A stretch of DNA of 64,000 nt from Treponema sp. GTDB lineage: Bacteria > Spirochaetota > Spirochaetia > Treponematales > Treponemataceae. The notes beneath the pieces were generated by a model. That model had not been told where the DNA came from. It saw nothing but the letters and a program-made list of their open reading frames with translations, and did no database searches. Below are positions 50,360 through 59,070 of this stretch, one piece after another. Position 1 is the stretch's first letter. The number at the start of each line of letters is the position of its first letter. The position numbers were made by a program, and so were the translations under genes. The DNA lies in contig JAFZOJ010000037.1 of the NCBI GenBank assembly GCA_017550685.1, forward strand, positions 36,639 through 100,638, in the 5' to 3' direction.

Positions 50360-51417
50360 AGAAACTCCTTGGGTATCATGGAAGTAAACAGTTTTTTTAT
50401 GGCAGGATTTTCTTCAAATGCCTGACAGCTTTGTGTTATAAGCTCTTTTCCCTGGGCTGCTGCCTGTTCTATACAGCCGCTTTTGTTCAGGATAGCTATG
50501 CATTCTTCTACAGCAGCCGAATCTATACCTTCTTTTCCGGCCTGCTCCATAAGTGTGCCAAGCTTTTCCTTGTCAGCAGGGTTTTCCTGCACATGAATTA
50601 GCACAGGAAGCGATTTTTTACCTTCTACAATGTCATCTCCGCGTTTTTTTCCGGGATTTCCTTTGGTAAGGTTTATTACATCATCTATAATCTGAAATCC
50701 AACTCCAATTTCTGCTGCAGTCTGTCCAAGCTTTTCTGCAGTTTTAAGGTCTGCACCGCCTGCAATAAGACCCACCTGTGCCGAAAGTGATGCCAATGTT
50801 CCGGTCTTGCACTTTACCATGGAGCGGTATTCTGCCATTGTCGGGAATATAGCCTTGTTTCTGTGCCAATAGATGTCCATGGCCTGTCCCAGATGGAGCC
50901 TGCGTAATTCGGTTGCATACAGCCTGTAAAAGGTAAGACGCTGACTTTCGGTAAGGTCCAGGGTGTCCAGGCATGCAGGAGCCGCAAAATACAGCCAGCT
51001 TGCACTGTTTAAGGCTGTATCCAGCCCGTATTTAAGGTGTGCAGCCATTTCTCCGCGCCTAAGGTCTGCAGAATCTTCTATATCGTCGTGAATAAGGCTT
51101 GCAGTATGTACAAATTCTACCAGCTGGGTCAGCGCAAAGGCTGTTTTTTCGTCCAGGGCGCGGGCGGCAAACTCCTTGTTATTCTTTGCCATATGATAGC
51201 ACAGAATAAGGAAAAGCGGTCTCCACCTTTTGCCGCCCAGATCTATAAGGTGCCTGTTTGGTTCTATAAGATTACGTATGAATACCGGATTTTCTGTTAT
51301 GGCAGAGGGCAGGGTGTTAAAAGTGCTTTCCTGCCACTCTCTGGAAAAATCCATCCTGAGTGTGCTGTCCAGAGCCTGTTCAATCTGTGTCTGAAGCTGT
51401 GAAAAATCCATATCCAT
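50356..51417 (-). CDS. Polyprenyl diphosphate synthase (trans-IPPS family)
   Basis: Chain-elongates isoprenoid diphosphates. The 353-residue protein has GGKRWRPLFLILCYHMAK, the first Asp-rich motif LIHDDIEDSADLRRG near 125, and the second region FQIIDDVINLTKGNPGKKRG, where the last Asp of DDxxD is Asn. Product length (C15 to C40) cannot be set reliably from sequence. The first two in-frame ATGs (51417, 51411) are both possible starts. Confidence 0.9.
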   Translation of the reverse strand: MDMDFSQLQTQIEQALDSTLRMDFSREWQESTFNTLPSAITENPVFIRNLIEPNRHLIDLGGKRWRPLFLILCYHMAKNNKEFAARALDEKTAFALTQLVEFVHTASLIHDDIEDSADLRRGEMAAHLKYGLDTALNSASWLYFAAPACLDTLDLTESQRLTFYRLYATELRRLHLGQAMDIYWHRNKAIFPTMAEYRSMVKCKTGTLASLSAQVGLIAGGADLKTAEKLGQTAAEIGVGFQIIDDVINLTKGNPGKKRGDDIVEGKKSLPVLIHVQENPADKEKLGTLMEQAGKEGIDSAAVEECIAILNKSGCIEQAAAQGKELITQSCQAFEENPAIKKLFTSMIPKEFL

Positions 51418-51575
51418 TACTTTAAGTATATATATATATTACTTTTTTTTAAAGCATATTTTAACTTGTACACTAGTTAAAAACGTTTGACATACCGATA
51501 CTTTATATAGTACAATATAGAGTGTATTTATTTAAACAATTTTTTTAAAAATAAAGTTGGAGTGATTTTTAAATT

Positions 51576-52127
51576 ATGGATAGTAATAACGTAGTTATTC
51601 CGGGCTTTGATACAGACAAAGATGACAGTCTTCAGATAAGGTTGGATAAATCGTTTAATGTACCGAACGGCCTCATTGTATATTTGACAGGCTATATCGA
51701 TACATATAACTCGACATATTTCCAGAAGAAAATAACACAGGTAATCGAAGCAGGATTTGTAAACCTTATCTTCAACTGTTCTGCCCTTAACTATGTTTCT
51801 TCTACAGGAATCGGTTCATTTACAGTTTTCCTTAAAATGGTAAAGCCAAAGGGAGGAGACATCGTTCTTCTCGAAATACAGCCTAAGGTTTACGAAGTAT
51901 TCCAGCTTCTGGGATTCTCCCAGTTCTTCAATATCAAAAATTCTACAGAAGAAGCAGTTCATTTCTTCTCAGAAGGCGGACAGACAATTACTTCTGTTTT
52001 CCCTCTGGTTATTGAATGTCCTGTATGCCGCAAGAAGCTCCGCTCAACTAAGTCCGGACGTTTCCGCTGCTCAGGCTGTAAGTCAATTCTGGCCATCAAC
52101 GAACGTGGAGAAGTATCTCTGGGCTAG
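51576..52127 (+). CDS. STAS-domain anti-sigma-factor antagonist-like protein with zinc ribbon
   Basis: A 183-residue protein: STAS domain about 22-130 with LIVYLTGYIDTYNSTYFQKK and the phosphorylatable serine region NYVSSTGIGSFTVFLK, followed by a C-terminal zinc ribbon ECPVCRKKLRSTKSGRFRCS with GCKSILAI. SpoIIAA-type proteins switch partner proteins according to serine phosphorylation; the added ribbon is unusual and may bind a partner or nucleic acid. Terminator at 52171-52209. Confidence 0.87.
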   Translation: MDSNNVVIPGFDTDKDDSLQIRLDKSFNVPNGLIVYLTGYIDTYNSTYFQKKITQVIEAGFVNLIFNCSALNYVSSTGIGSFTVFLKMVKPKGGDIVLLEIQPKVYEVFQLLGFSQFFNIKNSTEEAVHFFSEGGQTITSVFPLVIECPVCRKKLRSTKSGRFRCSGCKSILAINERGEVSLG

Positions 52128-52136
52128 AATTCTACA

Positions 52137-52434
52137 TGTGAATAAATTGTGGATAACTATTAAAAGAAGCATCGGATTCTGTTTCAAATAACGGAATCCG
52201 ATTTTTTTTGTACCCGTCTATACATAAAAATGTAGTATTAAAAATGCCAAAAAAGGTTAAAAATGCCGTAAGTTGTTGAAAATCAACGACTTACACACGT
52301 ATTTTGTAACAAATATAATAATGTAAGAATCTTTGAATTCCAGCCGTCTTTTAAGTCCGTCTTACAGTATGTGGAAAAAAAATGTGGATAACTTGTGCAT
52401 AATCCGTGCAAAAACTGTGTTATCAGGTGAATAA
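52137..52434. promoter_or_regulatory. Cluster of DnaA boxes in a 437-base intergenic region
   Basis: Four perfect matches to TGTGNATAA, the complement of the consensus DnaA box: TGTGAATAA (52137-52145), TGTGGATAA (52148-52156), TGTGGATAA (52383-52391) and TGTGCATAA (52394-52402). One-mismatch boxes are at 52370-52378 and 52426-52434. All have the same direction, and the perfect ones form two pairs with identical 11-base spacing. TTAAAAATGCC is repeated at 52238-52248 and 52257-52267, and an AAGTTGTTGA/TCAACGACTT hairpin lies near 52271-52293. The rest of the gap to 52564 is AT-rich. Confidence 0.75.
52171..52209 (+). terminator. Terminator of the STAS gene
   Basis: ATCGGATTC/GAATCCGAT stem (52171-52179, 52194-52202) with a run of T. 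It lies between the two groups of DnaA boxes. Confidence 0.9.
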
Positions 52435-52564
52435 GTGTGAAACATCAGTTTTGGTGTGAAACAATGCCGGCACGGGGTATTCCCCTTTTTTTATATACAC
52501 AAATACATTATAATTATATAGTATATATATGCCGATAATATGAAAGGGTAGATTTATTTAATTT

Positions 52565-53524
52565 ATGAAAAAGGCATTTAAACTTATTCTAACGTATTTT
52601 CTCACCGGTATTCTTGCAACTGCAGTAGGTGTAATTTTCTATTCTGTATATCTGGGTATTCAGAAATATGTTGCCGGAAGCGATTTTGTAATTTTCCAGA
52701 AGGAAGATTTCTTAAGGGCCTTGTTCTATGTAATTTCCTGTGTCATCATGTTTATCTGTGCAGTCATGACTTATGTAAGAATAAGCAACAGGGGCAGCGT
52801 ACCTCAGTTTATCGTGTTTGTATTGCTGTCTGCTGTAACCTGGGCAGTTCTTATTCCCGTTAAGTTTAAGATTGAAGATAAGGTTTTATATAATGTAAAG
52901 GATTCTTCCAAGGTACTTACAGGCGGTTATTTCCGTCAGGATGGAAACAAGGTTTATTATTTTACAACAGATTATAATGCCAACCCTCATATTAATACTT
53001 CTGCCATAGTAATTGATACTACAGAAACCGGCCAAGTTACCATGGAAAGCATTACTCCTTCGCGCGACTTTGTGCTTTTCCGTAATTCGGCTCCTTACAG
53101 CGACATCCTCATTAAAAATATTTTTGATGAAGGTAATCTTTCGCAGCCGGTAATTTCTTTTTCTCTCATAATGCAGCATGCAAGGGAAGCACTGGCCAAG
53201 GGCTGGACCTTCTGGCTGGGCTTTTTATCCATAGCCTTTGCGCTGGCATCTCTTTACGGGGCCGCAGATCTTTTCCGCTGGAAGCTTTTGAATACAGGCT
53301 TTATGGCAGTAGCAACCTTTGCTATTCTTTGTACCAATACACTTTATTATCATCCGGTTGTAACTTCATTTTGCAGACAGTATATAAACAATCAGAAATT
53401 CTTTGTGTTCCTTTCCAGATACATGGATTATCCGATTCTGGTTCTGGCCAATGTTCTTGCAGGCCTTGTGTTCATCATCATCGGAATTGTCCGTTGCGCA
53501 ACAAGAAAGAAGAGAAATTATTAA
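52565..53524 (+). CDS. Multi-pass membrane protein of unknown function
   Basis: A 319-residue protein with membrane segments near 8-30 (LILTYFLTGILATAVGVIFY), 54-72, 81-100 (FIVFVLLSAVTWAVLIPVKF), 218-235, 248-263 and 288-310 (PILVLANVLAGLVFIIIGIV), and an extra-membrane domain between 103 and 200. No catalytic motif is visible. It is followed after 15 bases by a second membrane protein of similar style, and the two look like partners. I do not recognise the family. Confidence 0.75.
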   Translation: MKKAFKLILTYFLTGILATAVGVIFYSVYLGIQKYVAGSDFVIFQKEDFLRALFYVISCVIMFICAVMTYVRISNRGSVPQFIVFVLLSAVTWAVLIPVKFKIEDKVLYNVKDSSKVLTGGYFRQDGNKVYYFTTDYNANPHINTSAIVIDTTETGQVTMESITPSRDFVLFRNSAPYSDILIKNIFDEGNLSQPVISFSLIMQHAREALAKGWTFWLGFLSIAFALASLYGAADLFRWKLLNTGFMAVATFAILCTNTLYYHPVVTSFCRQYINNQKFFVFLSRYMDYPILVLANVLAGLVFIIIGIVRCATRKKRNY

Positions 53525-53539
53525 CAGGGGAATGAGCTT

Positions 53540-55375
53540 ATGAAAAAAATATTTACTATTCTTTCTGTTTTTCTGGGAATTGGTTTCGTAGCATGCTTTA
53601 TAATAGGAATGTTTTCTTTTGTTCCTGCCGAAGTTCCGCAGAAATCTGTTTTCCTCTATAAATTCTGTACTGCAATCAGCTATTTTTCAAAGTTCCTGCC
53701 TGCAATGATTATTTCGGGCTATGTAATTTCGTTTTCGGTATACTTTGGACATAATTCAGAAGGAAGTACAAGCCGTTTTTCTCCTGCAATGGGGGAGCGC
53801 TTTAAGCTCATCATCATTTCGGGTTTAATCTGTACTTTTTTGATGACTCTTTCTAACGAAACCTTTACGCTCTGGTCCAGACAGAAAAGAACTGAGCTTG
53901 TAAACAAGACAAAAATCATTAAAGAATATATTGATGTGGGCAATCTGCTTCTGGATAACGGTGTAAATGAACGTGCATTGGTTTATGCAAATGCAGCCTT
54001 AAAGCTCAATCCTAATTCCAAGGAAGCGCGTGACCTTAAGAGCCGTGCAGATATGGAAATAAACAGAATCTATACAAGCGGACTCAAATTTGACCTTACA
54101 AGAGCCCAGCCTCTGGAAAAAACTGATAATTCAATCATCATGGATCCGCAGCAGCTCAACGATTCTTACAAATGCCTGCTTCAGGCCAAATCTGCCTTTG
54201 ACAACGAGCAGTGGTTCAATGCACATTACTACGCAGAGCTTGGCATTAAGCTTACAGATCCTAAAAATCCTAATGTAGATGAATTGAAAAATATTTCTGC
54301 CATTGCCTGGAACAATATCACACAGATCCATAAGGAAACCGGTACCGAAGGCTACGAGATTTTTGATCAGAAATATAAGGGTTATCTTGCCCTTGTAAAT
54401 AAAAACGACCTGGAAGCCTACTATATATTCCATGGTCTTTACGAAAACTATCCTGAACTCAAGCGCGACCCTGATGTTGTATTCTATCTGGAAGTTGCAA
54501 CCAACCGCATTGAGCAGGAATACTTTTTTGTAGATGAAACTCTTGAACTTCAGTCCTTTGAAAGCGCAAACGATGTTTATTTTGCCTACCGCCATAATAA
54601 CGGTGCCAAGGAAATTGTTTACTTTAAGGGTGTAACTACAGTTCAGTCTACAGGTCAGTCAATTCAGTACCTCAGGGACCTTACAATTGTAAGTCTTAAC
54701 AGCCACGGAAGATTCTTGCGCAAGCTGCATGTTCCTTATGCCAAGCTCATGCCTGTAAGCGTAAAAAATCTTACTGCCGCAACAAAAGAAATGCTTTTGA
54801 TTGATGAAAAGACTGATTTTGTTCCTTATCTTCTATTAAAATCTGTTGGCCGCGATGATCCGGACATTCAGTTTGGACCGGAATATTCTTATCCTGACGG
54901 TTCTGTTGCGACTACTCCGGAATACCTTATTTTCCCTCTTAAGTATTCGGAATTCCTGATGATGGAAGAGTCTCCGGCAGATCCTGATAACAGTTCGCTT
55001 TTGAACCTTATAAAATTTGCAGGCTATGCTTCGGAATTTGGTTTTGCAAGGGAGCTGTTTGGACAGATTCTTTTGAACAGATTCCTTTTCCCGTTGTTCT
55101 TCCTTGTGCTTCTTGTTATGCTTGCGGGCTTTGCCTGGGATAACCGTGTGGGCGAAAACCAGATGTTCCGTTTTTCTTGGGTATTCAGCTTCCCGTTCCT
55201 TATCATTCTTAGCTGGTTCATTCATGAATTTGCGGGCGTTCTGTTCAAGCTTATTAATTTCCTTATTCTGCAGGCTTCGTCAGGTATGGGCGCAGTTGCA
55301 GTTGGTGCGGGTGTATACATAGTAATTCTCATAATTATGAGCATTGCGTTTATGGCCCGTTCTTCCAAGGTATAA
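53540..55375 (+). CDS. Membrane protein with TPR-like central domain, unknown function
   Basis: A 611-residue protein: three N-terminal membrane segments (7-28, about 40-60, 90-108), a TPR-like stretch near 130-175 (LLDNGVNERALVYANAALKL), a large soluble region to about 495, and three C-terminal segments from about 508 (FLFPLFFLVLLVMLAGFAWD). It overlaps no neighbour but forms a tight pair with the preceding gene. Function unknown; both may be a spirochaete-specific envelope complex (inference). Confidence 0.75.
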   Translation: MKKIFTILSVFLGIGFVACFIIGMFSFVPAEVPQKSVFLYKFCTAISYFSKFLPAMIISGYVISFSVYFGHNSEGSTSRFSPAMGERFKLIIISGLICTFLMTLSNETFTLWSRQKRTELVNKTKIIKEYIDVGNLLLDNGVNERALVYANAALKLNPNSKEARDLKSRADMEINRIYTSGLKFDLTRAQPLEKTDNSIIMDPQQLNDSYKCLLQAKSAFDNEQWFNAHYYAELGIKLTDPKNPNVDELKNISAIAWNNITQIHKETGTEGYEIFDQKYKGYLALVNKNDLEAYYIFHGLYENYPELKRDPDVVFYLEVATNRIEQEYFFVDETLELQSFESANDVYFAYRHNNGAKEIVYFKGVTTVQSTGQSIQYLRDLTIVSLNSHGRFLRKLHVPYAKLMPVSVKNLTAATKEMLLIDEKTDFVPYLLLKSVGRDDPDIQFGPEYSYPDGSVATTPEYLIFPLKYSEFLMMEESPADPDNSSLLNLIKFAGYASEFGFARELFGQILLNRFLFPLFFLVLLVMLAGFAWDNRVGENQMFRFSWVFSFPFLIILSWFIHEFAGVLFKLINFLILQASSGMGAVAVGAGVYIVILIIMSIAFMARSSKV

Positions 55376-55474
55376 TTAAAGCCTCTTTTTACATTCTGTA
55401 TATTTTTCCCACTTGTCTAAAAAATCACATAGTATTAAAATATTTACCGTATTTTATTTTTCTGGGGTATTACT

Positions 55475-56005
55475 ATGGATTTAGAAATGCTTGATAAGGC
55501 TGTTCGCCGTGTTCCTGATTTTCCCAAACCGGGAATTCTTTTTTATGATATTACAGGAGTGCTTGTAAATCCAGATGCCTTTAATTACTGTCTGGACCAG
55601 ATGGTTCAAAAATACAAGGACGTTAAGTTTGATGCGGTTGCCGGTGTAGAAAGTCGTGGTTTTATTTTTGCAGCCCCTTTTGCTCAGCGTCTTGGAATCC
55701 CTTTAGTTTTAATCCGCAAAAAAGGAAAGCTTCCTGGAGAAACCTACCAGTGCAGCTATTCCCTCGAATATGGTACTGCAACAATAGAAGTTCACAAGGC
55801 CGACATTCAAAGCGGCAAACGTTATCTTGTTGTAGATGATTTAATTGCAACAGGCGGCACGCTCGCAGCTGCCAGAAACTTGATTGAGCAGGGAGGCGGG
55901 GAAGTTACTGATTTCTTTGGCGTTATCGGTCTTCCCGCATTGAATTATGAATCCGTATTGGCACCTTGCAAGGTGACGACATTGATAAATTACGACGGAG
56001 AATGA
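55475..56005 (+). CDS. apt: Adenine phosphoribosyltransferase
   Basis: Salvages adenine to AMP using PRPP. The 176-residue protein has VPDFPKPGILFYDIT, AGVESRGFIFAAPFAQRLG, RKKGKLPGE and the PRPP loop YLVVDDLIATGGTLAA, all diagnostic. GGGG lies 7 bases before the ATG. asnA follows directly. Confidence 0.96.
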   Translation: MDLEMLDKAVRRVPDFPKPGILFYDITGVLVNPDAFNYCLDQMVQKYKDVKFDAVAGVESRGFIFAAPFAQRLGIPLVLIRKKGKLPGETYQCSYSLEYGTATIEVHKADIQSGKRYLVVDDLIATGGTLAAARNLIEQGGGEVTDFFGVIGLPALNYESVLAPCKVTTLINYDGE

Positions 56006-56007
56006 AA

Positions 56008-57039
56008 ATGATAAAACTGCCAACTAAATATAAATCAATCTTGAGCACACGCGAAACAGAACATGCGATTGTTGCTATAAAAGACTTTTTTCAGCTTGCC
56101 TTGAGCACTGAACTTAACCTTTACCGCGTAACTGCACCGCTTTTTGTAGGAGCAGGAACCGGAATTAATGATGATCTTAACGGTGTTGAACGCCCTGTAA
56201 GCTTTCCTGTAAAAGATATGGGAGAAGCCAGAATGGAAATCGTTCAGTCACTTGCAAAATGGAAGCGTCTTAAGATTACTTCCCTTGGACTTGAACCTGG
56301 TTTTGGAATCTACACAGATATGAATGCGCTCCGCCCTGATGAAGAGCTTGATGCAATTCATTCTATTTACGTAGACCAGTGGGACTGGGAAATGGCAATT
56401 GATCCAAAGGACCGCACTGTGTTCTTCCTTCACGAAATTGTAAAGAAGGTTTACCGCTGCATTCAGCGCACAGAGTTCTTTATTTACGACCGCTATCCTG
56501 CAATCAAGCCTGTGCTTCCAAAGGACATTAAGATTTTGTATGCAGATGACCTGCAGAAAAAATATCCAAAGCTCACACCAAAGGAGCGCGAAGACAAGGT
56601 TGCCAAGGAATATGGTGCTGTATTCATTACAGGTATTGGCGGCAAGCTTCCGGACGGAACAATTCACGATGGACGTGCTCCTGACTATGATGACTGGATT
56701 ACAGAAAGCGGAGACGGACACCGCGGTTTGAACGGAGATATTCTTGTATGGAACCCTGTTCTCGGCCGTGCATTTGAGCTTTCTTCTATGGGTATTCGTG
56801 TAAGCCCGGAAAGCCTAAAGTCTCAGCTGGAAGAACGCGGCTGCCCTGAACGTGCAAAGTTTGAATTCCACTCAAAGCTTCTTAAGGGTGAACTTACTCA
56901 GACTCTTGGCGGCGGTATTGGTCAGTCAAGACTGTGCATGTTCCTTTTGCGCAAGGCCCACATCGGCGAAACCCAGGTAAGCATCTGGACCGACCAGATT
57001 AAGGCTGACTGCAAGAAGCGGGGAATTGAATTATTATAA
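56008..57039 (+). CDS. asnA: Aspartate-ammonia ligase (asparagine synthetase A)
   Basis: Makes asparagine from aspartate, ammonia and ATP. The 343-residue protein matches the AsnA type, related to class II aminoacyl-tRNA synthetases: TAPLFVGAGTGINDDLNGVE, VQSLAKWKRL, GIYTDMNALRPDEELDAIHS, VDQWDWEMAI and a C-terminal GGGIGQSRLCMFLLRKAHIG. I choose 56008, with GGAG seven bases upstream; an ATG at 56002 overlaps the apt stop but is too close to that site. Confidence 0.95.
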   Translation: MIKLPTKYKSILSTRETEHAIVAIKDFFQLALSTELNLYRVTAPLFVGAGTGINDDLNGVERPVSFPVKDMGEARMEIVQSLAKWKRLKITSLGLEPGFGIYTDMNALRPDEELDAIHSIYVDQWDWEMAIDPKDRTVFFLHEIVKKVYRCIQRTEFFIYDRYPAIKPVLPKDIKILYADDLQKKYPKLTPKEREDKVAKEYGAVFITGIGGKLPDGTIHDGRAPDYDDWITESGDGHRGLNGDILVWNPVLGRAFELSSMGIRVSPESLKSQLEERGCPERAKFEFHSKLLKGELTQTLGGGIGQSRLCMFLLRKAHIGETQVSIWTDQIKADCKKRGIELL

Positions 57040-57062
57040 AAGATTCCCTGCTCAAGCTTTCG

Positions 57063-57091
57063 TGTCATTGTCGGGCTTGACCCGACAATCT
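57063..57091. repeat. Family A palindrome
   Basis: TTGTCGGGCTTGACCCGACA hairpin, identical to the copy at 18941-18960, between asnA and the next gene. Confidence 0.85.
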
Positions 57092-57101
57092 TTCATTTAA
57101 A

Positions 57102-58088
57102 ATGATGACTGAATATAAATTTAAAATTAACGAACTGGAAACTCAAATTCCCACCTTTAGGGAAAAGGGAATAACTGAATTTTCCATTCACGATCCTGCC
57201 GTTGCAAAAGATAAAAAACAGATTTTGAAAATCATAGATCTAGTTGCAAGACAGGCACCGGACACTTTTGTTTCCATTCTTGCAGATGCTTCAGTCATAG
57301 ACCGCGAGGTTGCCGCAGCCGCCACACAGATTTTCTGTTCTTTTGATATTCCGCTCGAATGTACTGACAAAGGCGGCAAGCTTCTTTTTGATAAAAAATA
57401 TTATTCTGCCAAAGCAAGACTGCTCAACGATTTTGGGCTTGTTTTTGGTTTTATGATTACCTATGCTCTTGTTCCCGGCGACACGCTCAAGCTTTTTTTA
57501 GAGCGCCTGGATTTTGCTGTTGCCCAGTATCCCAATCATCTGGAGTTTCCGCAGATAATGGCTCCCGAGCTTGACCAACCCAAGGTTACCGGAACCTTTT
57601 CTGCAGCCGATATCCGTTATTGTCGTGATACAGCCTTTGCCTGCCGCACCTTTTATACAGCAGGTCGTGCCGTTCCATGGTTTTTATCTGTGCTCAAACC
57701 CCTGCGCATATATCCTTCACGCTTTTTTGCAGACTTTGCAGAATGGCAGCACGTAAATAACTGCAGCTATAAAAGCGGTTTTGATACAACCTCTGCGCAG
57801 CACAAGGAAATTGAAAAAATGCAGCTTGTTTTCCTGGAGCAGAAGTACGAAGAAAAACACTGCCACAATCTTATAACACCGGTTCACGATATTGTTACTA
57901 TAAACGGAGCCATGTCGCGGCTTGCCGGTGAAAACGAAGAATGTACTATTGTAACTTCTTATCACCCTGATGATTTATTAAGTGAAGAGGCATTTAATCT
58001 GGAAGCCTTTAGCGAAAACGTCTGCATGGAAGAGTGCAGGGTAAAAATCTTTGCCGGTCAGGATGGTCCGGATTACGAGGTGTTATAA
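57102..58088 (+). CDS. Protein of unknown function
   Basis: A 328-residue cytoplasmic protein without signal peptide or membrane segment. Alternating strands and helices (FSIHDPAVAKDKKQILKIID, FVSILADASVIDREV, FVFGFMITYALVP-like) suggest an alpha/beta barrel, and the layout recalls radical-SAM proteins, but no CxxxCxxC cluster is present. HNLITPVHDIVTINGAMSR and VTSYHPDDLLSEEAFN are distinctive. A second ATG follows directly. Its stop overlaps the next start (TAATG). I do not recognise the family. Confidence 0.72.
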   Translation: MMTEYKFKINELETQIPTFREKGITEFSIHDPAVAKDKKQILKIIDLVARQAPDTFVSILADASVIDREVAAAATQIFCSFDIPLECTDKGGKLLFDKKYYSAKARLLNDFGLVFGFMITYALVPGDTLKLFLERLDFAVAQYPNHLEFPQIMAPELDQPKVTGTFSAADIRYCRDTAFACRTFYTAGRAVPWFLSVLKPLRIYPSRFFADFAEWQHVNNCSYKSGFDTTSAQHKEIEKMQLVFLEQKYEEKHCHNLITPVHDIVTINGAMSRLAGENEECTIVTSYHPDDLLSEEAFNLEAFSENVCMEECRVKIFAGQDGPDYEVL

Positions 58089-59068
58089 TGAAACTTTCAA
58101 TCAAAAACCTGGTCAAAATTGCAGTAAGTGTATGTCTTGTAGTTTTTGCGCTTTTGAGTGCGGGCTGCAGCAAAAAATCTTATAAATCAAGTGCCGTTCA
58201 AAGCTCAAGGGCAGCTCTTAAGGAATCCAAGATTGCAGGAAAAGGATTCAATTCTGTAATGATGGCAGATGCTGCAGTTTATGATGACTACGCCTACGAA
58301 CTGGCCGAAGAAAGTATTGAAGCTTATGAATCTCCTGCAGTGCCTGCCTCTAATGCAGTCCCTGAACCTGTCGAAGGGGCTGCAGAATACGAAAGAAAAT
58401 TAATACGCACAGGAAACGTTTCTCTTGAAGTTCAGACAGTTTCTGATGCCGAAGAAAAAATAAATGCATGGATAAAATCACTCGGCGGTTTTGTAACAAA
58501 TGCCAGTACCTGGGAAAACGGTGCCAACTTTACCGTAAGGGTTCCTTCTGCACGTTTTGATGATGCAATGGCCCAGACAGGAAACTTTGGACGTGTAACA
58601 AACCGCAGCGTAAACAGCCAGGATGTAAGCGACAATTATTATGACCTTCAGTCACGTCTGCAGACAAAATACATTCTGCGCGACAAGCTTTCCGGCTATC
58701 TGAGCCAGGCCAAGGATATTAAGGACCTGCTCGAAATAGAACGCCAGCTTAATTCCGTGCTTGAAGATATAGACAGCACCGAAGGCCGCTTTAAAAGACT
58801 TTCGGGTCAGATTGATTATTCTACTATATATATAAACATGCAGTTTGAACGCGGCAAGGATGAAGGTGGAATTATCCTTCCTGACGTAAAAGATTCCTGG
58901 AACGAATTTGTTTCAAATGTAATAAGATTTTTCTGGGGACTTCTCAAGATTTTGTTCTATATAGTAATATTTGGTATTCCACTGGTTGGACTTGCAGCCT
59001 TCTTCTTCTGGCTCCTGTTCGGTAAGGTTGGACTTTTGATCAAGCTTTTCAAAAAGCTCAAAAAATAG
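58088..59068 (+). CDS. DUF4349 lipoprotein with in-frame repeat
   Basis: A 326-residue lipoprotein: signal ending LLSAGC (Cys about 23), a variable region, then DUF4349 from about 100 with [51 protein letters not shown], a coiled coil ([19 protein letters not shown]), and a C-terminal membrane segment about 283-315. Residues near 95 (VPEPVEG) are encoded by a family C palindrome. Start at 58088 rather than 58034, because the signal peptide begins there. Function of DUF4349 is unknown. Confidence 0.85.
   Translation: MKLSIKNLVKIAVSVCLVVFALLSAGCSKKSYKSSAVQSSRAALKESKIAGKGFNSVMMADAAVYDDYAYELAEESIEAYESPAVPASNAVPEPVEGAAEYERKLIRTGNVSLEVQTVSDAEEKINAWIKSLGGFVTNASTWENGANFTVRVPSARFDDAMAQTGNFGRVTNRSVNSQDVSDNYYDLQSRLQTKYILRDKLSGYLSQAKDIKDLLEIERQLNSVLEDIDSTEGRFKRLSGQIDYSTIYINMQFERGKDEGGIILPDVKDSWNEFVSNVIRFFWGLLKILFYIVIFGIPLVGLAAFFFWLLFGKVGLLIKLFKKLKK
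58366..58380. repeat. Family C palindrome translated in frame (VPEPVEG)
   Basis: CCCTGAACCTGTCGAAGGG inside the DUF4349 gene; relates to CCTTCGACAAGCTCAGGG in grpE and the intergenic copies, read from the other strand. The frame is kept. Confidence 0.75.
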
Positions 59069-59070
59069 TT

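Noticed and set aside
57102..58088. Radical-SAM enzyme
   Set aside because: The barrel-like pattern is suggestive, but no CxxxCxxC iron-sulfur motif exists anywhere in the protein.
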